Source of the DNA: Neomoorella thermoacetica
GTDB lineage: Bacteria; Bacillota; DSM-521; Neomoorellales; Neomoorellaceae
Direction of reading: 5' to 3'
NCBI RefSeq assembly: GCF_001875325.1
Contig: NZ_MDDC01000008.1
Coordinates: 62,001-126,000, forward strand
DNA length: 64,000 nt
Below, piece by piece: positions 43,270-52,878 of this stretch. The notes beneath the pieces were generated by a model. The model searched no databases. It was not told where the DNA came from and saw only the letters and a program-made list of their open reading frames with translations. The position numbers and the translations under genes are program-made. Each line of letters opens with the position of its first letter. Position 1 is the first letter of the stretch.

Positions 43270-44037
43270 TCACCCGTTGATGATAAAGTCTGCCAGCTGC
43301 CGGCGCAGATTTAAAATCGCCCGGCCATGAAGCTGGCAAACTCTGGATTCCGAAATACCCAGCACTTTGCCGATTTCCTTCAAGGTCAAGCCCTCGTAGT
43401 AGTAAAGGGTCAGCACCAGGCGGTCTTTCTCTTTCAGGTTTTCCAGGGCGGCCGCCAGGGCGCGGCGAAGTTCACCCTGCTCGTAGATACCCACCGGGTC
43501 GGGGCTGCCGGGATCGGCCAGTAGTTCGCCCCTGGTGGCCCCCTCTTCCCCCTCCTGGTCCAGGAGAAAGTCCTCCAGGGAGAGGATGGCCATCTGGGAG
43601 CCCCTCTCCATGAGCTCCCGGAGCTCAGCCTCGGTTATCCCCAGGGCCCGGGCCACTGCCCCATCGGACACCTCACCACCTTGTTCTTGTTCCAGCTGGC
43701 GGTATACCTGGCTCGCCCGGCGCAGCTTTTCAATCAAGCTCCGGGGCGCCCAGTGGGCGCGGCGCAAGGCATCGAGGATTGCACCGCGAATGCGCTGGGA
43801 GGCAAAGGTCTCGAAATTAACGCCTCGAGAGGGATCGTAACGGTCCACAGCTTCCAGGAGGCCGACAATACCGTAGCCCAACAGGTCTTCCTGGTCCAGG
43901 TGCGGGGGTGGCTTCACCGCCAGGCGGTTGACGTGATATTTCACCAGGGGCAGGTACTTCAGGACCAGTTCCTGGCGCCGGAGGGCATCCCGCCCGGCCA
44001 TATAGCTAGTCCACAGGGTGCTGTCCTTGACGGCCAT
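43270..44037 (-). CDS. fliA: Sigma-28 (FliA/SigD/WhiG family)
   Basis: A 255-residue sigma factor. It has region 2 (LGYGIVGLLEAVDRYDPSRGVNFETFASQRIRG-type block from about 52), region 3 and region 4 with LTLYYYEGLTLKEIGKVLGISESRVCQLH (about 209-237). FliA drives late flagellar and chemotaxis genes. No flagellar sigma-28 promoter could be assigned confidently in this window, and no anti-sigma FlgM is seen here. Confidence 0.95.
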   Translation of the reverse strand: MAVKDSTLWTSYMAGRDALRRQELVLKYLPLVKYHVNRLAVKPPPHLDQEDLLGYGIVGLLEAVDRYDPSRGVNFETFASQRIRGAILDALRRAHWAPRSLIEKLRRASQVYRQLEQEQGGEVSDGAVARALGITEAELRELMERGSQMAILSLEDFLLDQEGEEGATRGELLADPGSPDPVGIYEQGELRRALAAALENLKEKDRLVLTLYYYEGLTLKEIGKVLGISESRVCQLHGRAILNLRRQLADFIING

Positions 44038-44042
44038 TGATC

Positions 44043-44702
44043 TTAACTCCTTTGGCGTCTTTCTTCCAGCAGCCGTTGAAAGACAAAGGCCACAATCTGA
44101 TCTTCCTGGCGTTCGCTGATACCCTCAAAGGCCACGCCCACTTCATAGCGTTGGTGGCCGTCTATCTCCCGGGTGGCGACCCTTTTGACCCGGGCGGCCA
44201 GCCGCAGCGGCTGGTGACGCCGGCGGCCCGGCAAGTAGAGTTCCAGGTAGAGTAAGTCCCCTACCTTCACCTCTTCCCTGAGGACCAGCTGGGCACCGCC
44301 GCCGCTAATGTCAATGGTCAGCCCCCTTTTATGGGGCCGGGGAGGCCGCAGGGGCCAGTCGGCCGCCGGCCACGGTGCGTAACGAAACTCCAGGGTCGCC
44401 CTGGTACGGACATGGGAACGGACCTGGATGCGCCTGTAATCATCGGGGTAGGCCAGATAGTAGAGGGGAGGGGTTGCCGGTTGATAGCCTATCACCCGGG
44501 CGGTGAATTCGTACCGGGCGTCTTCCCGGTTACAGGTCGCCTCCACCAGGTCCCCGCGCCCGAGGACCAGCTCCTCGCCGGCCGGGGCCAGGATGGCAAA
44601 GCTGTCTTCACCTGTCTCCTGGATCAAGGTGCGTATCGCCCTTTTCCCCGGCACGCAAATGGTGATTGGTGTATTGATCCGGATAAAATGCGGTACGGCC
44701 AT
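44043..44702 (-). CDS. YcgR/PilZ-type c-di-GMP effector
   Basis: A 219-residue protein with an N-terminal YcgR domain and a C-terminal PilZ domain. The c-di-GMP contact motifs are RRIQVRSHVR (near 97, RxxxR type) and TIDISGGGAQL (near 140, D/NxSxxG). It is expected to slow the motor when c-di-GMP is high. ATG 44702 follows GAGGGAGGGG. A longer frame runs back into flhG, but this start is better supported. It lies between flhG and fliA. Confidence 0.85.
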   Translation of the reverse strand: MAVPHFIRINTPITICVPGKRAIRTLIQETGEDSFAILAPAGEELVLGRGDLVEATCNREDARYEFTARVIGYQPATPPLYYLAYPDDYRRIQVRSHVRTRATLEFRYAPWPAADWPLRPPRPHKRGLTIDISGGGAQLVLREEVKVGDLLYLELYLPGRRRHQPLRLAARVKRVATREIDGHQRYEVGVAFEGISERQEDQIVAFVFQRLLEERRQRS

Positions 44703-44721
44703 GCTGACCCCTCCCTCAGAA

Positions 44722-45564
44722 TTATCTCCCCAGCAGGCGACCCAGACGCTGCCAGAAGCTCCGGTTCCCTTTTGCCGGCGGCTCCTGGCCATTGATCCTG
44801 GCGGCGGCCTCCTCCAGGGCCCGGGCTGCCTGGCAACGGGGGTAAAGCTCGCACAATGGCTGCTGGCGGCGTACTGCCTCCCCGACATGGCTGTCCTCGG
44901 GAATGATCCCCAGGAGGGGCAATTCCAGCTGCAGGAACCGGCGGCAGGCTCCCTGCAGGCGCTGGGCGGTCTGCCGGCCTTCGGCGAGGTTAATGGCCCG
45001 GTTCACCAGCAGGTTTACCCTTACCCGCAAACGCTGCAAGCCCTTGATCAACCCGTACGCATCGGTAATGGAGGTCGGCTCCGGCGTGGCCACCACTATG
45101 GCTTCCCCGGCTGCAGCCGCAAAGGTGACAACCGTTTGGGAAATCCCGGCACCGGAGTCTACCAGGATCACGTCTACCTCCCGCGCCAGGGCCTCCAGGT
45201 CGGCAATGAGGCGATCCCGGGCGGCTGGGTGCAGGTCGGCCAGCTCCTGGATGCCGGAAGCACCCGGGATTAAAAGCAGGCCCCCGGGACCGCGAACAAC
45301 CACTTCTGCCAGTTCCCGCTGGCCGGTTATGACCTCGGCGATGGTATACCCGGGCACCAGGCCCATCAGGATGTCCACATTGGCCAGGCCCAGGTCGGCG
45401 TCAAAAATGAGGGTCCGCTGGCCCTGCCGGGCCAGGATAAGCCCCAGGTTAACGACAATATTGGTCTTTCCCACACCGCCCTTGCCGCTGCACACGGCAA
45501 TGACCCGCGCCCGTTCTTCCTGATGCCTGCTCACCAGTTTACGCAACCTGGCCGCCTGGTCCAT
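44722..45564 (-). CDS. flhG: FlhG (YlxH), MinD-like ATPase
   Basis: A 280-residue ParA/MinD-type ATPase that controls flagellar number and position with FlhF. The deviant Walker A is CSGKGGVGKTNIVVNLG (about 25-41). Walker B-like VDVILVDSGAGIS and DADLGLANVD follow. It overlaps flhF by 26 bases. Confidence 0.93.
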   Translation of the reverse strand: MDQAARLRKLVSRHQEERARVIAVCSGKGGVGKTNIVVNLGLILARQGQRTLIFDADLGLANVDILMGLVPGYTIAEVITGQRELAEVVVRGPGGLLLIPGASGIQELADLHPAARDRLIADLEALAREVDVILVDSGAGISQTVVTFAAAAGEAIVVATPEPTSITDAYGLIKGLQRLRVRVNLLVNRAINLAEGRQTAQRLQGACRRFLQLELPLLGIIPEDSHVGEAVRRQQPLCELYPRCQAARALEEAAARINGQEPPAKGNRSFWQRLGRLLGR

Positions 45565-46717
45565 CCCTGGCCACCGCTTCCCATATCCGCTCAGCCAGGA
45601 GGTAGGGGTCGGCTACTTCCAGGTCATCGGGTACATCCTGGCCGGCAGTCACATAGGCCAGGGGTACTCCTGCTGCCGCCGCGACCGTAACCATTACCCC
45701 CGGGCAGCTGGTTTCATCGAGTTTAGTAAAAATCAACCGGTTATAATTCAGGGGCCGGAACCTATCCACCGCCTGCAGCAGGTCCTGGCGCCGGGTGGCG
45801 CTGCTCAAGACCAGGTAGACGGCTCCCTCCGGCATAGCCTCCAGGAACCCCCTGGTTTCCGCCAGCATGGCTTTATTCTCCGGGGCGCGGCCGGCGGTAT
45901 CGACCAGGATGATGTCCCGGTCCTCCAGCCGCCCCAGGGCCTCCCGGAACTCCCGCGGTGTCATAGCCACCTCCAGGGGCAGGCCCATGATCTCGGCATA
46001 GGTGCGTAGCTGGTCCACGGCACCGATGCGATAGGTATCCAGGGTGATAAGCCCGACCTTTTGCTCCAGGTAGAGACTGTGACGGGCAGCCACCTTGGCC
46101 AGGGTGGTCGTCTTGCCCACCCCGGTGGGGCCGATGAAGGCCTGCACCCGCTGGCCGGATTCCGCCAGCACCTGGCCGGCCAGCCGTTCCGCCAGGCGGT
46201 TGCGAATTACCGCCCCGATTACCTCGGGCCCGGCTGTCATATCTACCCCGGCCACCAGGTCAGCCGCCAGGTCCGGTGCCAGTTCCTGATCCAGCAGGGC
46301 CTGCCGCCAGGCCGCGTTCCCCCCGGTCCCATCGCCATCAAGGTGGGTGAGGCGCATCAGGGTGGCCTTGATGTCCGCCAGTTCCCGCCGCAGTCCCTCA
46401 AGACCGGGACCCATCCCCCTGTCTCCTACCCCCACCCCGGGAAGGACCGCAGGCGATAAAGGTGCAGTCATGTCCTGTCCCGGCAGCACCCCCGGCCCCG
46501 GAGGTTGCCCTGCCTTTACCTGAGCTGCCGGGGCTGCCGCGCCTGAGGTCGTATCCAGGGCGGCCGTCACCTCCAGGCGTGGAGGCAGGAACAATCCCTT
46601 AAGCCCCGGCTGGCGCACCCGGCGGGTAGCCACAATGACGGCCTCCGGTCCCAGGTCGCGCCTGATGGCCAGGTATGCCTCCTGCATATCACGGGCAATG
46701 TACCTTTTGATCTTCAC
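45539..46717 (-). CDS. flhF: FlhF, SRP-family GTPase
   Basis: A 392-residue GTPase with an N-terminal B-region, a helical N domain and a C-terminal G domain. G motifs are GPTGVGKTTTLAKVAA (about 192-207), DTYRIGAVDQL and DTAGRAPEN, with TKLDE near the end. FlhF sets flagellar location together with FlhG. It lies between flhA and flhG and its start overlaps the flhA stop by 4 bases. Confidence 0.95.
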   Translation of the reverse strand: MKIKRYIARDMQEAYLAIRRDLGPEAVIVATRRVRQPGLKGLFLPPRLEVTAALDTTSGAAAPAAQVKAGQPPGPGVLPGQDMTAPLSPAVLPGVGVGDRGMGPGLEGLRRELADIKATLMRLTHLDGDGTGGNAAWRQALLDQELAPDLAADLVAGVDMTAGPEVIGAVIRNRLAERLAGQVLAESGQRVQAFIGPTGVGKTTTLAKVAARHSLYLEQKVGLITLDTYRIGAVDQLRTYAEIMGLPLEVAMTPREFREALGRLEDRDIILVDTAGRAPENKAMLAETRGFLEAMPEGAVYLVLSSATRRQDLLQAVDRFRPLNYNRLIFTKLDETSCPGVMVTVAAAAGVPLAYVTAGQDVPDDLEVADPYLLAERIWEAVARDGPGGQVA

Positions 46718-48786
46718 GCCACATTCACCGCCTCAACAGCCTCCACTTCCAGGCCGGGTTCCAGCTCGTTATAGGCCAGGACCGGGAGATGGGGAAAAGA
46801 GCGTTGCAGGAGGCGCCGCAGGGGCAACCGCACCCGGGCGGAACAGAGGAGCACCGGCTGCGCCCCGCCGAAGGCCGCCTTTTCCACCGCCTGACCCAGC
46901 CTGCTGAGGAAGTCCCGGGCTATCTCCGGGGCCAGGGCGGGGAAATTACCCTGGGAGGTAGGCTGGATAGCCTCGATAATCTTTTGTTCCAGCTGGGGGT
47001 GCAGGGTAATGGCCGTCAATTTCCCCTCCCGGGCATACTGGTGGCTGATGGTGCGATGCAAGGCCTGGCGCACGGCTCCCACCAGGTAATCCAGGTCCCG
47101 GCTGCTGCGGGCTGCATCGGCCAGGGCCTCCAGGACCGTCACCAGGTCCCGGATGGGCACCTGCTCCTGGAGGAGGCTGGCCAGAACCTTCTGCACCTCG
47201 CCTATGGTCAGGAGTTCCGGCACCAGTTCCTCTACTACTGCCGGATTATTCTCCTTGACCTTGTCCAGCAGCTCCTTGATCTCCTGGCGGCCCATAAGCT
47301 CGGCAGCATGGGCTTTAATAAACTCCGTCAGGTGGGTCACCAGGACGGTGGTAGCGTCAACTACGGTAAAACCGGCCAGTTCCACTTCCTGCCGCCTATC
47401 CTCGGGCACCCACCAGGCCGGGAGGCCAAAGGTAGGTTCCCTGGTGGGCGTTCCCCCGGGCGGCCCTTCATTGCCGGCCGGGTTCATGGCCAGCAGGTAT
47501 CCGGGCCGGATCTCGCCCCGGGCGGCCTCGACCCCGCGGATTTTAAAGATGTAACCCTGGGGGGGCAACTGCAGGTTGTCGCGGATGCGGATGGGCCGCA
47601 CATAGATGCCCATCTCCGTGGCAGCCTGGCGGCGTACGGCGGCCAGGCGGTCCAGCAGGTCGCCTCCCTGGCCCTCGTCGGCCAGGGGTATCAGGCCGTA
47701 GCCGATCTCCACTTCCAGGGGGTCCACCTGGAAAAGATTGAGGACGTTCTCAGGCTGGCGCTGCTGTTGCTGGCGGGCGGCGGCCACTTCCTGCTGACGC
47801 TGGCCCCGGACCTTTTCCTCCCGGGCCAGGGCGTAGGCGGCATAGCCCACCCCCCCGGCCATGATAAAAAAGGAGAGATGGGGCATCCCCGGCAGGAGGC
47901 CCAGGAGAAAGAGAACGGCGGCTACCAGGCCGGCGATGCGGGGAAAACCCGTAAGCTGTCCGATTACCTCTTTGCCGAAATTGTCCAGGGCGCCGGAACG
48001 GGTGACCAGGATGCCGGTACCGGTGGAAACCAGGAGGGCCGGCAGCTGGGTGACCAGGCCGTCGCCGATGGTCAGCCGGGTATAAATCTGCAGGGCTTGC
48101 ATCAAAGGCATCTTCAGTTGCCAGACGCCGATGGCCAGGCCGCCTACGATATTGATGGCCGTAATAATCAGGCCGGCGATGGCATCCCCGCGGACGAACT
48201 TGCTGGCGCCGTCCATGGCCCCGTAAAAATCGGCTTCCCGCTGCAGCTCCCGCCGTTTGGCCCGGGCCTCGTCTTCTGTCAGCAGGCCGGCGTTCAGGTC
48301 GGCGTCAATGCTCATCTGCTTGCCGGGCATAGCATCCAGGGTGAAGCGGGCCGCCACCTCGGCCACCCGCTGGGCGCCGTTGGTGATGACGATGAACTGG
48401 ATGACTGTGATAATGAGGAAAATGATAAAGCCGACGATATAGTTGCCCCGGACGACGAAATTACCGAAGGTCTCGATGACATGGCCGGCGTCAGCCTGGC
48501 TTAAAATAAGCCTGGTGGAGGAGATATTCAGGGATAACCGGAAAAGGGTCACCACCAGCAGCAGGGAAGGAAAGACGGAAAAGTCCAGGCTCCGGGAGAT
48601 GAACATGGTCGTTAGGAAGATGACCATGCTGACGCTCAGGTTGACGATAAGCAGGAAGTCCATGACCAGGGGGCTGACCGGGATGACGATCAGCATAACT
48701 ATCCCCAGGACCAGGGCTGCTACCAGGATGTCATTGTAGGGTGCGAGGCGCCTCAAGGCCCCTAACAGGCCGCTAGGTGACGGCAT
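46714..48786 (-). CDS. flhA: FlhA, flagellar export gate protein
   Basis: A 690-residue export gate component with eight N-terminal membrane segments (about 18-320). The conserved FHIPEP-type cytoplasmic linker block VARFTLDAMPGKQMSIDADL is near 144-163, and the large C-terminal cytoplasmic domain (about 355-685) binds chaperones and substrates. It is of usual length and sits in the flhB-flhA-flhF-flhG order. Confidence 0.96.
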   Translation of the reverse strand: MPSPSGLLGALRRLAPYNDILVAALVLGIVMLIVIPVSPLVMDFLLIVNLSVSMVIFLTTMFISRSLDFSVFPSLLLVVTLFRLSLNISSTRLILSQADAGHVIETFGNFVVRGNYIVGFIIFLIITVIQFIVITNGAQRVAEVAARFTLDAMPGKQMSIDADLNAGLLTEDEARAKRRELQREADFYGAMDGASKFVRGDAIAGLIITAINIVGGLAIGVWQLKMPLMQALQIYTRLTIGDGLVTQLPALLVSTGTGILVTRSGALDNFGKEVIGQLTGFPRIAGLVAAVLFLLGLLPGMPHLSFFIMAGGVGYAAYALAREEKVRGQRQQEVAAARQQQQRQPENVLNLFQVDPLEVEIGYGLIPLADEGQGGDLLDRLAAVRRQAATEMGIYVRPIRIRDNLQLPPQGYIFKIRGVEAARGEIRPGYLLAMNPAGNEGPPGGTPTREPTFGLPAWWVPEDRRQEVELAGFTVVDATTVLVTHLTEFIKAHAAELMGRQEIKELLDKVKENNPAVVEELVPELLTIGEVQKVLASLLQEQVPIRDLVTVLEALADAARSSRDLDYLVGAVRQALHRTISHQYAREGKLTAITLHPQLEQKIIEAIQPTSQGNFPALAPEIARDFLSRLGQAVEKAAFGGAQPVLLCSARVRLPLRRLLQRSFPHLPVLAYNELEPGLEVEAVEAVNVA

Positions 48787-48789
48787 AAA

Positions 48790-48891
48790 GCGTTTTTTCC
48801 TCCACAGTTAGGGTTCTAGCTCTCCCGAAAAGAGACTTCTACCAAATGGCCGCTATGGGCAAGCCCTTCCTTCGGGGCTGGAAGCAGGGTC
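48790..48891. repeat. Intergenic repeat-family fragment between flhB and flhA
   Basis: The stretch from about 48820, with CCCGAAAAGAGACTTCT, CCAAATGG, CCCTTCCTTCGGGGCTGGA and AGGGTCT, aligns by eye with the left part of the copy at 15005. The gap of about 100 bases has no ORF. Confidence 0.4.
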
Positions 48892-50015
48892 TTACAATCT
48901 CCCCCGCAGCTTGTAGATCCGGGCCAGGATCTCGGCTACCGCCTGGTAGAGGGCCACCGGGATTTCCTGGCCCAGCTCCACCTGGCGGTAAAGAGCGCGG
49001 GCCACCCGCGGGTTTTCCACTACCGGTACGTTGTGGCGACGGGCTACAGCCTTGATCCTTTCGGCGATGCTCCCGGCACCCTTGGCCACCACTCGCGGCG
49101 CCCTCTCCTCTTCCCGGTAACGCAGGGCTACAGCCACATGGGTGGGGTTGGTGATGACCACCGTGGCTTCCGGCACGGCGTGCATCATCCGGTGCCGGGC
49201 CAGCTGGCGCTGCTTCTCCCGCAACCGGGAACGCACCAGGGGGTCGCCTTCCATCTGCTTCATTTCTTCTTTTACTTCCTGCCTGGTCATGCGCAGGTTT
49301 TTCTGATACTCCCGCCGCTGGAAGACATAGTCGGCCGCCGCCAGGGCCAGGAATACGGCCACGGTACCCATCCCTGCCCGGTAGACCATCCTGCCCACCA
49401 GGTCCAGGGTGGCCGGCAGCCCCATATCGACGGTCAGCAGGAGCCGGGTGAACTGCCCCTTGACCAGCTGCCAGACCACCAGGCTAACGACAACCACCTT
49501 GGCCAGGCTTTTAAAGAGTTCCATTAAGGCCCGCCGCGAGAAGAAGCGCTGCAGGCCCTTCACCGGGTCCAGGTTCTCCAGGCGCGGCAGTAACGGTTCC
49601 AGGGAGAAGACAAAGCCCGTCTGGGCGAAATTGGCCGCCAGGCCGACGGCCGCCGCCAGGGCCAGAAGGGGGGCCAGGAGCAGGCCCACCTTTAAGGCCA
49701 GCTGGCTGCCGAGGGCCATCAGCGAACCGCCATCCAGCTGCTGGTGCCAGCCATCCTGGAGGGTACTGGTAATCAGGTCCGCCATGGCCTGGTAAAAGGT
49801 CTCCCGCCGCCAGTAAAGGAATACCACGCATGCCAGCAGCACCAGGGCCGTACTCAGGTCATTGCTCCGGGCCACCTGGCCCTTCTGGCGCACTTCCTGG
49901 AGGCGGTGGGGGTCGCCTCCTCGGTCTTTTCCTCGGCAAAAAGCTGCAGGTTGATTAAGTGTCTACCCGTCACGTCCGGGTCGCCGTAAAATGCCAGCAG
50001 GTTATGTGCTCTCAT
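48892..50015 (-). CDS. flhB: FlhB, flagellar export protein, with an apparent 1-nt frameshift
   Basis: Export-gate protein that switches substrate specificity after NPTH autocleavage. Four membrane segments and the ITNPTHVAVALRY site are present in the long downstream frame. The expected start is ATG 50015, overlapping the fliR stop as ATGA and giving an N-terminus that ends LFAEEKTEEATP. The conserved continuation PHRLQEVRQKGQVARS lies in another frame, and joining the two needs one extra G in the G5 run at 49908-49912 (plus strand). The downstream frame alone could use GTG 49893 (333 residues) but lacks the conserved N-terminus. Either a pseudogene-like mutation, phase variation or a sequencing error. 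Confidence 0.85.
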
Positions 50016-50782
50016 CACCGCGGCCAGCCCCTTATGAGCAGGGCCAGGTCGTGCTCCATCTGGCTGAAGATATTACTGAATACCGTCGCCAGGAAGGGCA
50101 GGAGGGCAATCATGACCAGGAGTCCCAGGCCTACCTTCAGGGGAAAGCCCAGGATAAAAACATTTAGCTGGGGTACCGTCCTGGCCACCAGGCTCAGGGC
50201 GAGATCGGCAATGAGCAGGACGGCAATTAACGGCGCTGCTATCCGCAGGGCCAGGGCAAAGGTACCAGCAAAGAGCTTGGCCACCGCCCAGAGAAGGTTG
50301 CCGTCAAAATGGAACCCGCCCAGGGGCAAAAGGCGGAAACTCTCCTGCAGGGCCAGGAGCAGGGTGTGGTGGCCGTCCATCTGGAAATAGAGGAGCAACC
50401 CCAGGATCGCGAAAAACTGGCCCATAATGGTGGTGCTGGCGGCGTTCTGGGGGTCAAAGAGGGTGGCCATGGCCAGGCCCATATGGATATCCAGGAGTTG
50501 CCCGGCCATCTGGATGGCGCTGAAAATGAGGCTGGCCAGGTAACCCAGGGCCAGGCCCGCCAGGGACTCGTTGAGGACGGCCAGGGCGTAAACCCAGGGA
50601 TTGTTAAATACTGGTTGGCCCGCCGGCAGGACAGGCAGCAGGAGCAGGGCCACCAGGAAACCCAGACCGGCCTTGACCATAGTCGGGACGCCACGAATAC
50701 CGAAAAAAGGGGCGGTCACGAAAAAGGCCGTTGTCCGGACCAGGACCAGGAAAAATATCTCTGCCTGGGTTAAATAGCTCAT
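50015..50782 (-). CDS. fliR: FliR, flagellar export gate protein
   Basis: A 255-residue membrane protein with about six hydrophobic segments, including the RTTAFFVTAPFFGIRGVPTMVKAGL region (about 16-40) that is conserved in FliR. It forms the FliPQR export channel. It follows fliQ by 75 bases and its stop overlaps the ATG of flhB. Confidence 0.93.
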   Translation of the reverse strand: MSYLTQAEIFFLVLVRTTAFFVTAPFFGIRGVPTMVKAGLGFLVALLLLPVLPAGQPVFNNPWVYALAVLNESLAGLALGYLASLIFSAIQMAGQLLDIHMGLAMATLFDPQNAASTTIMGQFFAILGLLLYFQMDGHHTLLLALQESFRLLPLGGFHFDGNLLWAVAKLFAGTFALALRIAAPLIAVLLIADLALSLVARTVPQLNVFILGFPLKVGLGLLVMIALLPFLATVFSNIFSQMEHDLALLIRGWPR

Positions 50783-50857
50783 CAGTGCTCCTCCACAAAT
50801 CGCGTCCTGCCAAAAATGTAATTATTGGTCGAGTCGTATTCCAGCTTTCACCTTAAC

Positions 50858-51127
50858 CTACTTCACCAGGCTGCCCAGGTTGCCAAAGATATCAGTAGTG
50901 AACTGGATCAGGGTATTGAGCATCCAGGAACCCAGGAGGAGCATGCCCAGTATTACAGCGATAATCTTGGGTACAAAGGTCAGCGTCTGCTCCTGGATCT
51001 GGGTCGTCGCCTGGAGAATGCTGATGCCCACACCGACGATGAGGCTCAATCCCAGCGCCGGCGCCGCCAGCAGCAGGGCGGTGGTCAGGGCCTGCCGGGC
51101 CAGGTGGATAACGAATTCCTGGGTCAT
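50858..51127 (-). CDS. fliQ: FliQ, flagellar export gate protein
   Basis: An 89-residue protein with two membrane hairpins (about 15-38 and 50-75) and the conserved LIVGVGISILQATTQIQEQTL loop. It joins FliP and FliR in the export channel. It lies between fliP and fliR as usual. Confidence 0.94.
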   Translation of the reverse strand: MTQEFVIHLARQALTTALLLAAPALGLSLIVGVGISILQATTQIQEQTLTFVPKIIAVILGMLLLGSWMLNTLIQFTTDIFGNLGSLVK

Positions 51128-51139
51128 AGTACTGCCTCC

Positions 51140-52093
51140 CTAAAAACTCTCCAGCAAGGACTTGACAACCAGGTACCAGCCGTCAACCAGGACAAAGAGC
51201 ATGAGTTTAAATGGCAGGGAGATCATGACCGGCGGTACCATAAACATGCCCATGGCCATGAGGGTACTGGCAATTACCAGATCGATTATCAGGAACGGGA
51301 TGTAGATCAAAAAACCCATCTGGAAGGCTGTTTTCAGCTCGCTGATGATGAAGGCCGGGATCAGGACATGCAGGGGCACGTCGTCCCTGGTGCGGGGCTG
51401 GGCCATGCCGGACATATGGACGAACAGGGCCAGGTCCTTTTCCCGGGTCTGGCGGTACATAAACTCTCTCACCGGCCGGGCCCCGGCGGCCAGAGCCTGC
51501 TCCTGGGTTATTCGCCCCGCCAGGTAAGGGTCGATGGCCTGGGTCTTTACCTGGTTGTATACCGGCGCCATGATGAAAAAGGTCAGGAACAGGGCCAGGC
51601 CGATTAAGATCTGGTTGGGCGGCGTCTGCTGGGTGGCCAGGGCACTGCGAACGAAGGACAGGACCACGATTATCCTGGTAAAGGAGGTCATCAGCAGGAC
51701 CAGGGCCGGCGCCAGGGCCAGAACTGTCAGCAGGACCAGGAGCCTGACGGTGTCCACCACCTGGCGCGGGTCGGTGGTCTGGGCCAGGTTCAGGTTCACC
51801 TGGGGCACGGGGACCGGCTGGGCCAGGGCCGGCTTAAGCCCCAGGACCAATCCGGCCAGCAAGGCCGCGCCTCCCAGGACCAGGGGCCATGACAGCTGCC
51901 TGCCGGCCGGCGGGGTCACCTGGCCATTGCTCTTCACCGCAGTGGCTACTTCCAGGGTGAAACCGGCGCCCTGCTCCACTGGCCCCGCCCGGTGGAATTC
52001 CCCCGCCTCCGGCCAATCCGGCCGGCTGCGGTACGCCGGCATCTGCACCTGCCGCCGTCGCCGCCCTACCGTCGCTATGTCCCTAGCCATCAT
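51140..52093 (-). CDS. fliP: FliP, flagellar export gate protein
   Basis: A 317-residue protein from ATG 52093. The family core starts around 105, with LLVLLTVLALAPALVLLMTSFTRIIVVLSFVRSAL-type sequence, followed by QTPPNQILIGLALFLTFF and the C-terminal FIISELKTAFQMGFLIYIPFLIIDLVIASTLMAMGM. The N-terminal extension of about 70 residues is charged and longer than usual. Its start overlaps the fliO end by 11 bases. Part of the fliO-P-Q-R set. Confidence 0.93.
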   Translation of the reverse strand: MMARDIATVGRRRRQVQMPAYRSRPDWPEAGEFHRAGPVEQGAGFTLEVATAVKSNGQVTPPAGRQLSWPLVLGGAALLAGLVLGLKPALAQPVPVPQVNLNLAQTTDPRQVVDTVRLLVLLTVLALAPALVLLMTSFTRIIVVLSFVRSALATQQTPPNQILIGLALFLTFFIMAPVYNQVKTQAIDPYLAGRITQEQALAAGARPVREFMYRQTREKDLALFVHMSGMAQPRTRDDVPLHVLIPAFIISELKTAFQMGFLIYIPFLIIDLVIASTLMAMGMFMVPPVMISLPFKLMLFVLVDGWYLVVKSLLESF

Positions 52094-52490
52094 GTCGCCT
52101 GAGCCTCTGCCAGCCGGCCTGCAACAACTCAGCCACCCGGCCTGTACCTCCGGTAACCGCCCCTGGCTCCCCTTTCTCCAGGGATTGTAATGGGTAGACT
52201 TTAATCTCCCCGGCCTCGGCAACCTCTGCCGGGTAATCGGGCAACTCCGCCAGCAACGCCGGGGGGCCATCCCCCAGGCCGACCAGGAAATACCTTTCAC
52301 CACAGCGGATAACCGCCAGTCCGGTTTTGTTACTCAACTGTACCCGTTCCAGCACTTCTAGATGGCCGGAACCCGTAGCCAGGCCGGTGACACGACCCAG
52401 GCCGAAGCGCACGGTGATATAGGCCAGGGCCAGGACCAGGGGTAGGAAAATCGCCAGGCGCACCAGGGCCAGGACCAGCTCGCTATCCAT
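52083..52490 (-). CDS. fliO: FliO/FliZ-like flagellar assembly protein
   Basis: A 135-residue protein with one N-terminal membrane segment (about 6-26) and a cytoplasmic part with LEVLERVQLSNKTGLAVIRCGERYFLVG (about 45-72), typical of FliO. It stabilises assembly of FliP. It sits between fliN and fliP and overlaps fliP. Confidence 0.85.
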   Translation of the reverse strand: MDSELVLALVRLAIFLPLVLALAYITVRFGLGRVTGLATGSGHLEVLERVQLSNKTGLAVIRCGERYFLVGLGDGPPALLAELPDYPAEVAEAGEIKVYPLQSLEKGEPGAVTGGTGRVAELLQAGWQRLRRHDG

Positions 52491-52491
52491 T

Positions 52492-52866
52492 CTAACTCTG
52501 CCCTTCTTCCTCGACGGCCGCCAGGTTGTTGATCCTGACGCCGAAGGCGTCGTTAATCACCACGACCTCGCCCTTCGCCAGGGGAATATCGTTAACCAGC
52601 AGGTCCACCGGCTCGCCCGCCAGTTTATCCAGGACAATGACGGACCCGTCCTTTAAGTCCAGGATTTCCTTGACCGTCATGCGGGTCCGGCCGAGTTCGG
52701 CTTTCAGGCGCAGGGGTACGTCGGCGATGCGCTTGAAATCGGGCGTAACACCGGGCGCCGGCGCCGGCTGCAGGGGGGCAAAACGGGCCTTCTCCACCCG
52801 TGGCTGATCTTCCCCGGCTTCCATAGCCTGTAAAAGCTTCTGGATCTCCTCTTCCGTTAACCCCAT
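52492..52866 (-). CDS. fliN: FliN, C-ring switch protein
   Basis: A 124-residue protein with a short N-terminal helix (LTEEEIQKLLQAMEAGE) and a SpoA domain (DVPLRLKAELGRTRMTVKEILDL, VVINDAFGVRI). It forms the base of the C ring. A separate FliY with its own SpoA domain is encoded at 34996-36180, so this organism has both types. It lies downstream of fliL and 1 base from fliO. Confidence 0.92.
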   Translation of the reverse strand: MGLTEEEIQKLLQAMEAGEDQPRVEKARFAPLQPAPAPGVTPDFKRIADVPLRLKAELGRTRMTVKEILDLKDGSVIVLDKLAGEPVDLLVNDIPLAKGEVVVINDAFGVRINNLAAVEEEGQS

Positions 52867-52878
52867 TTTTGAACTCCT

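Noticed and set aside
46789-48504. Long plus-strand ORF opposite flhA
   Set aside because: It is a shadow of flhA: Gln/Gly/His/Leu-rich, no family pattern, and the minus-strand frame is an unmistakable FlhA.
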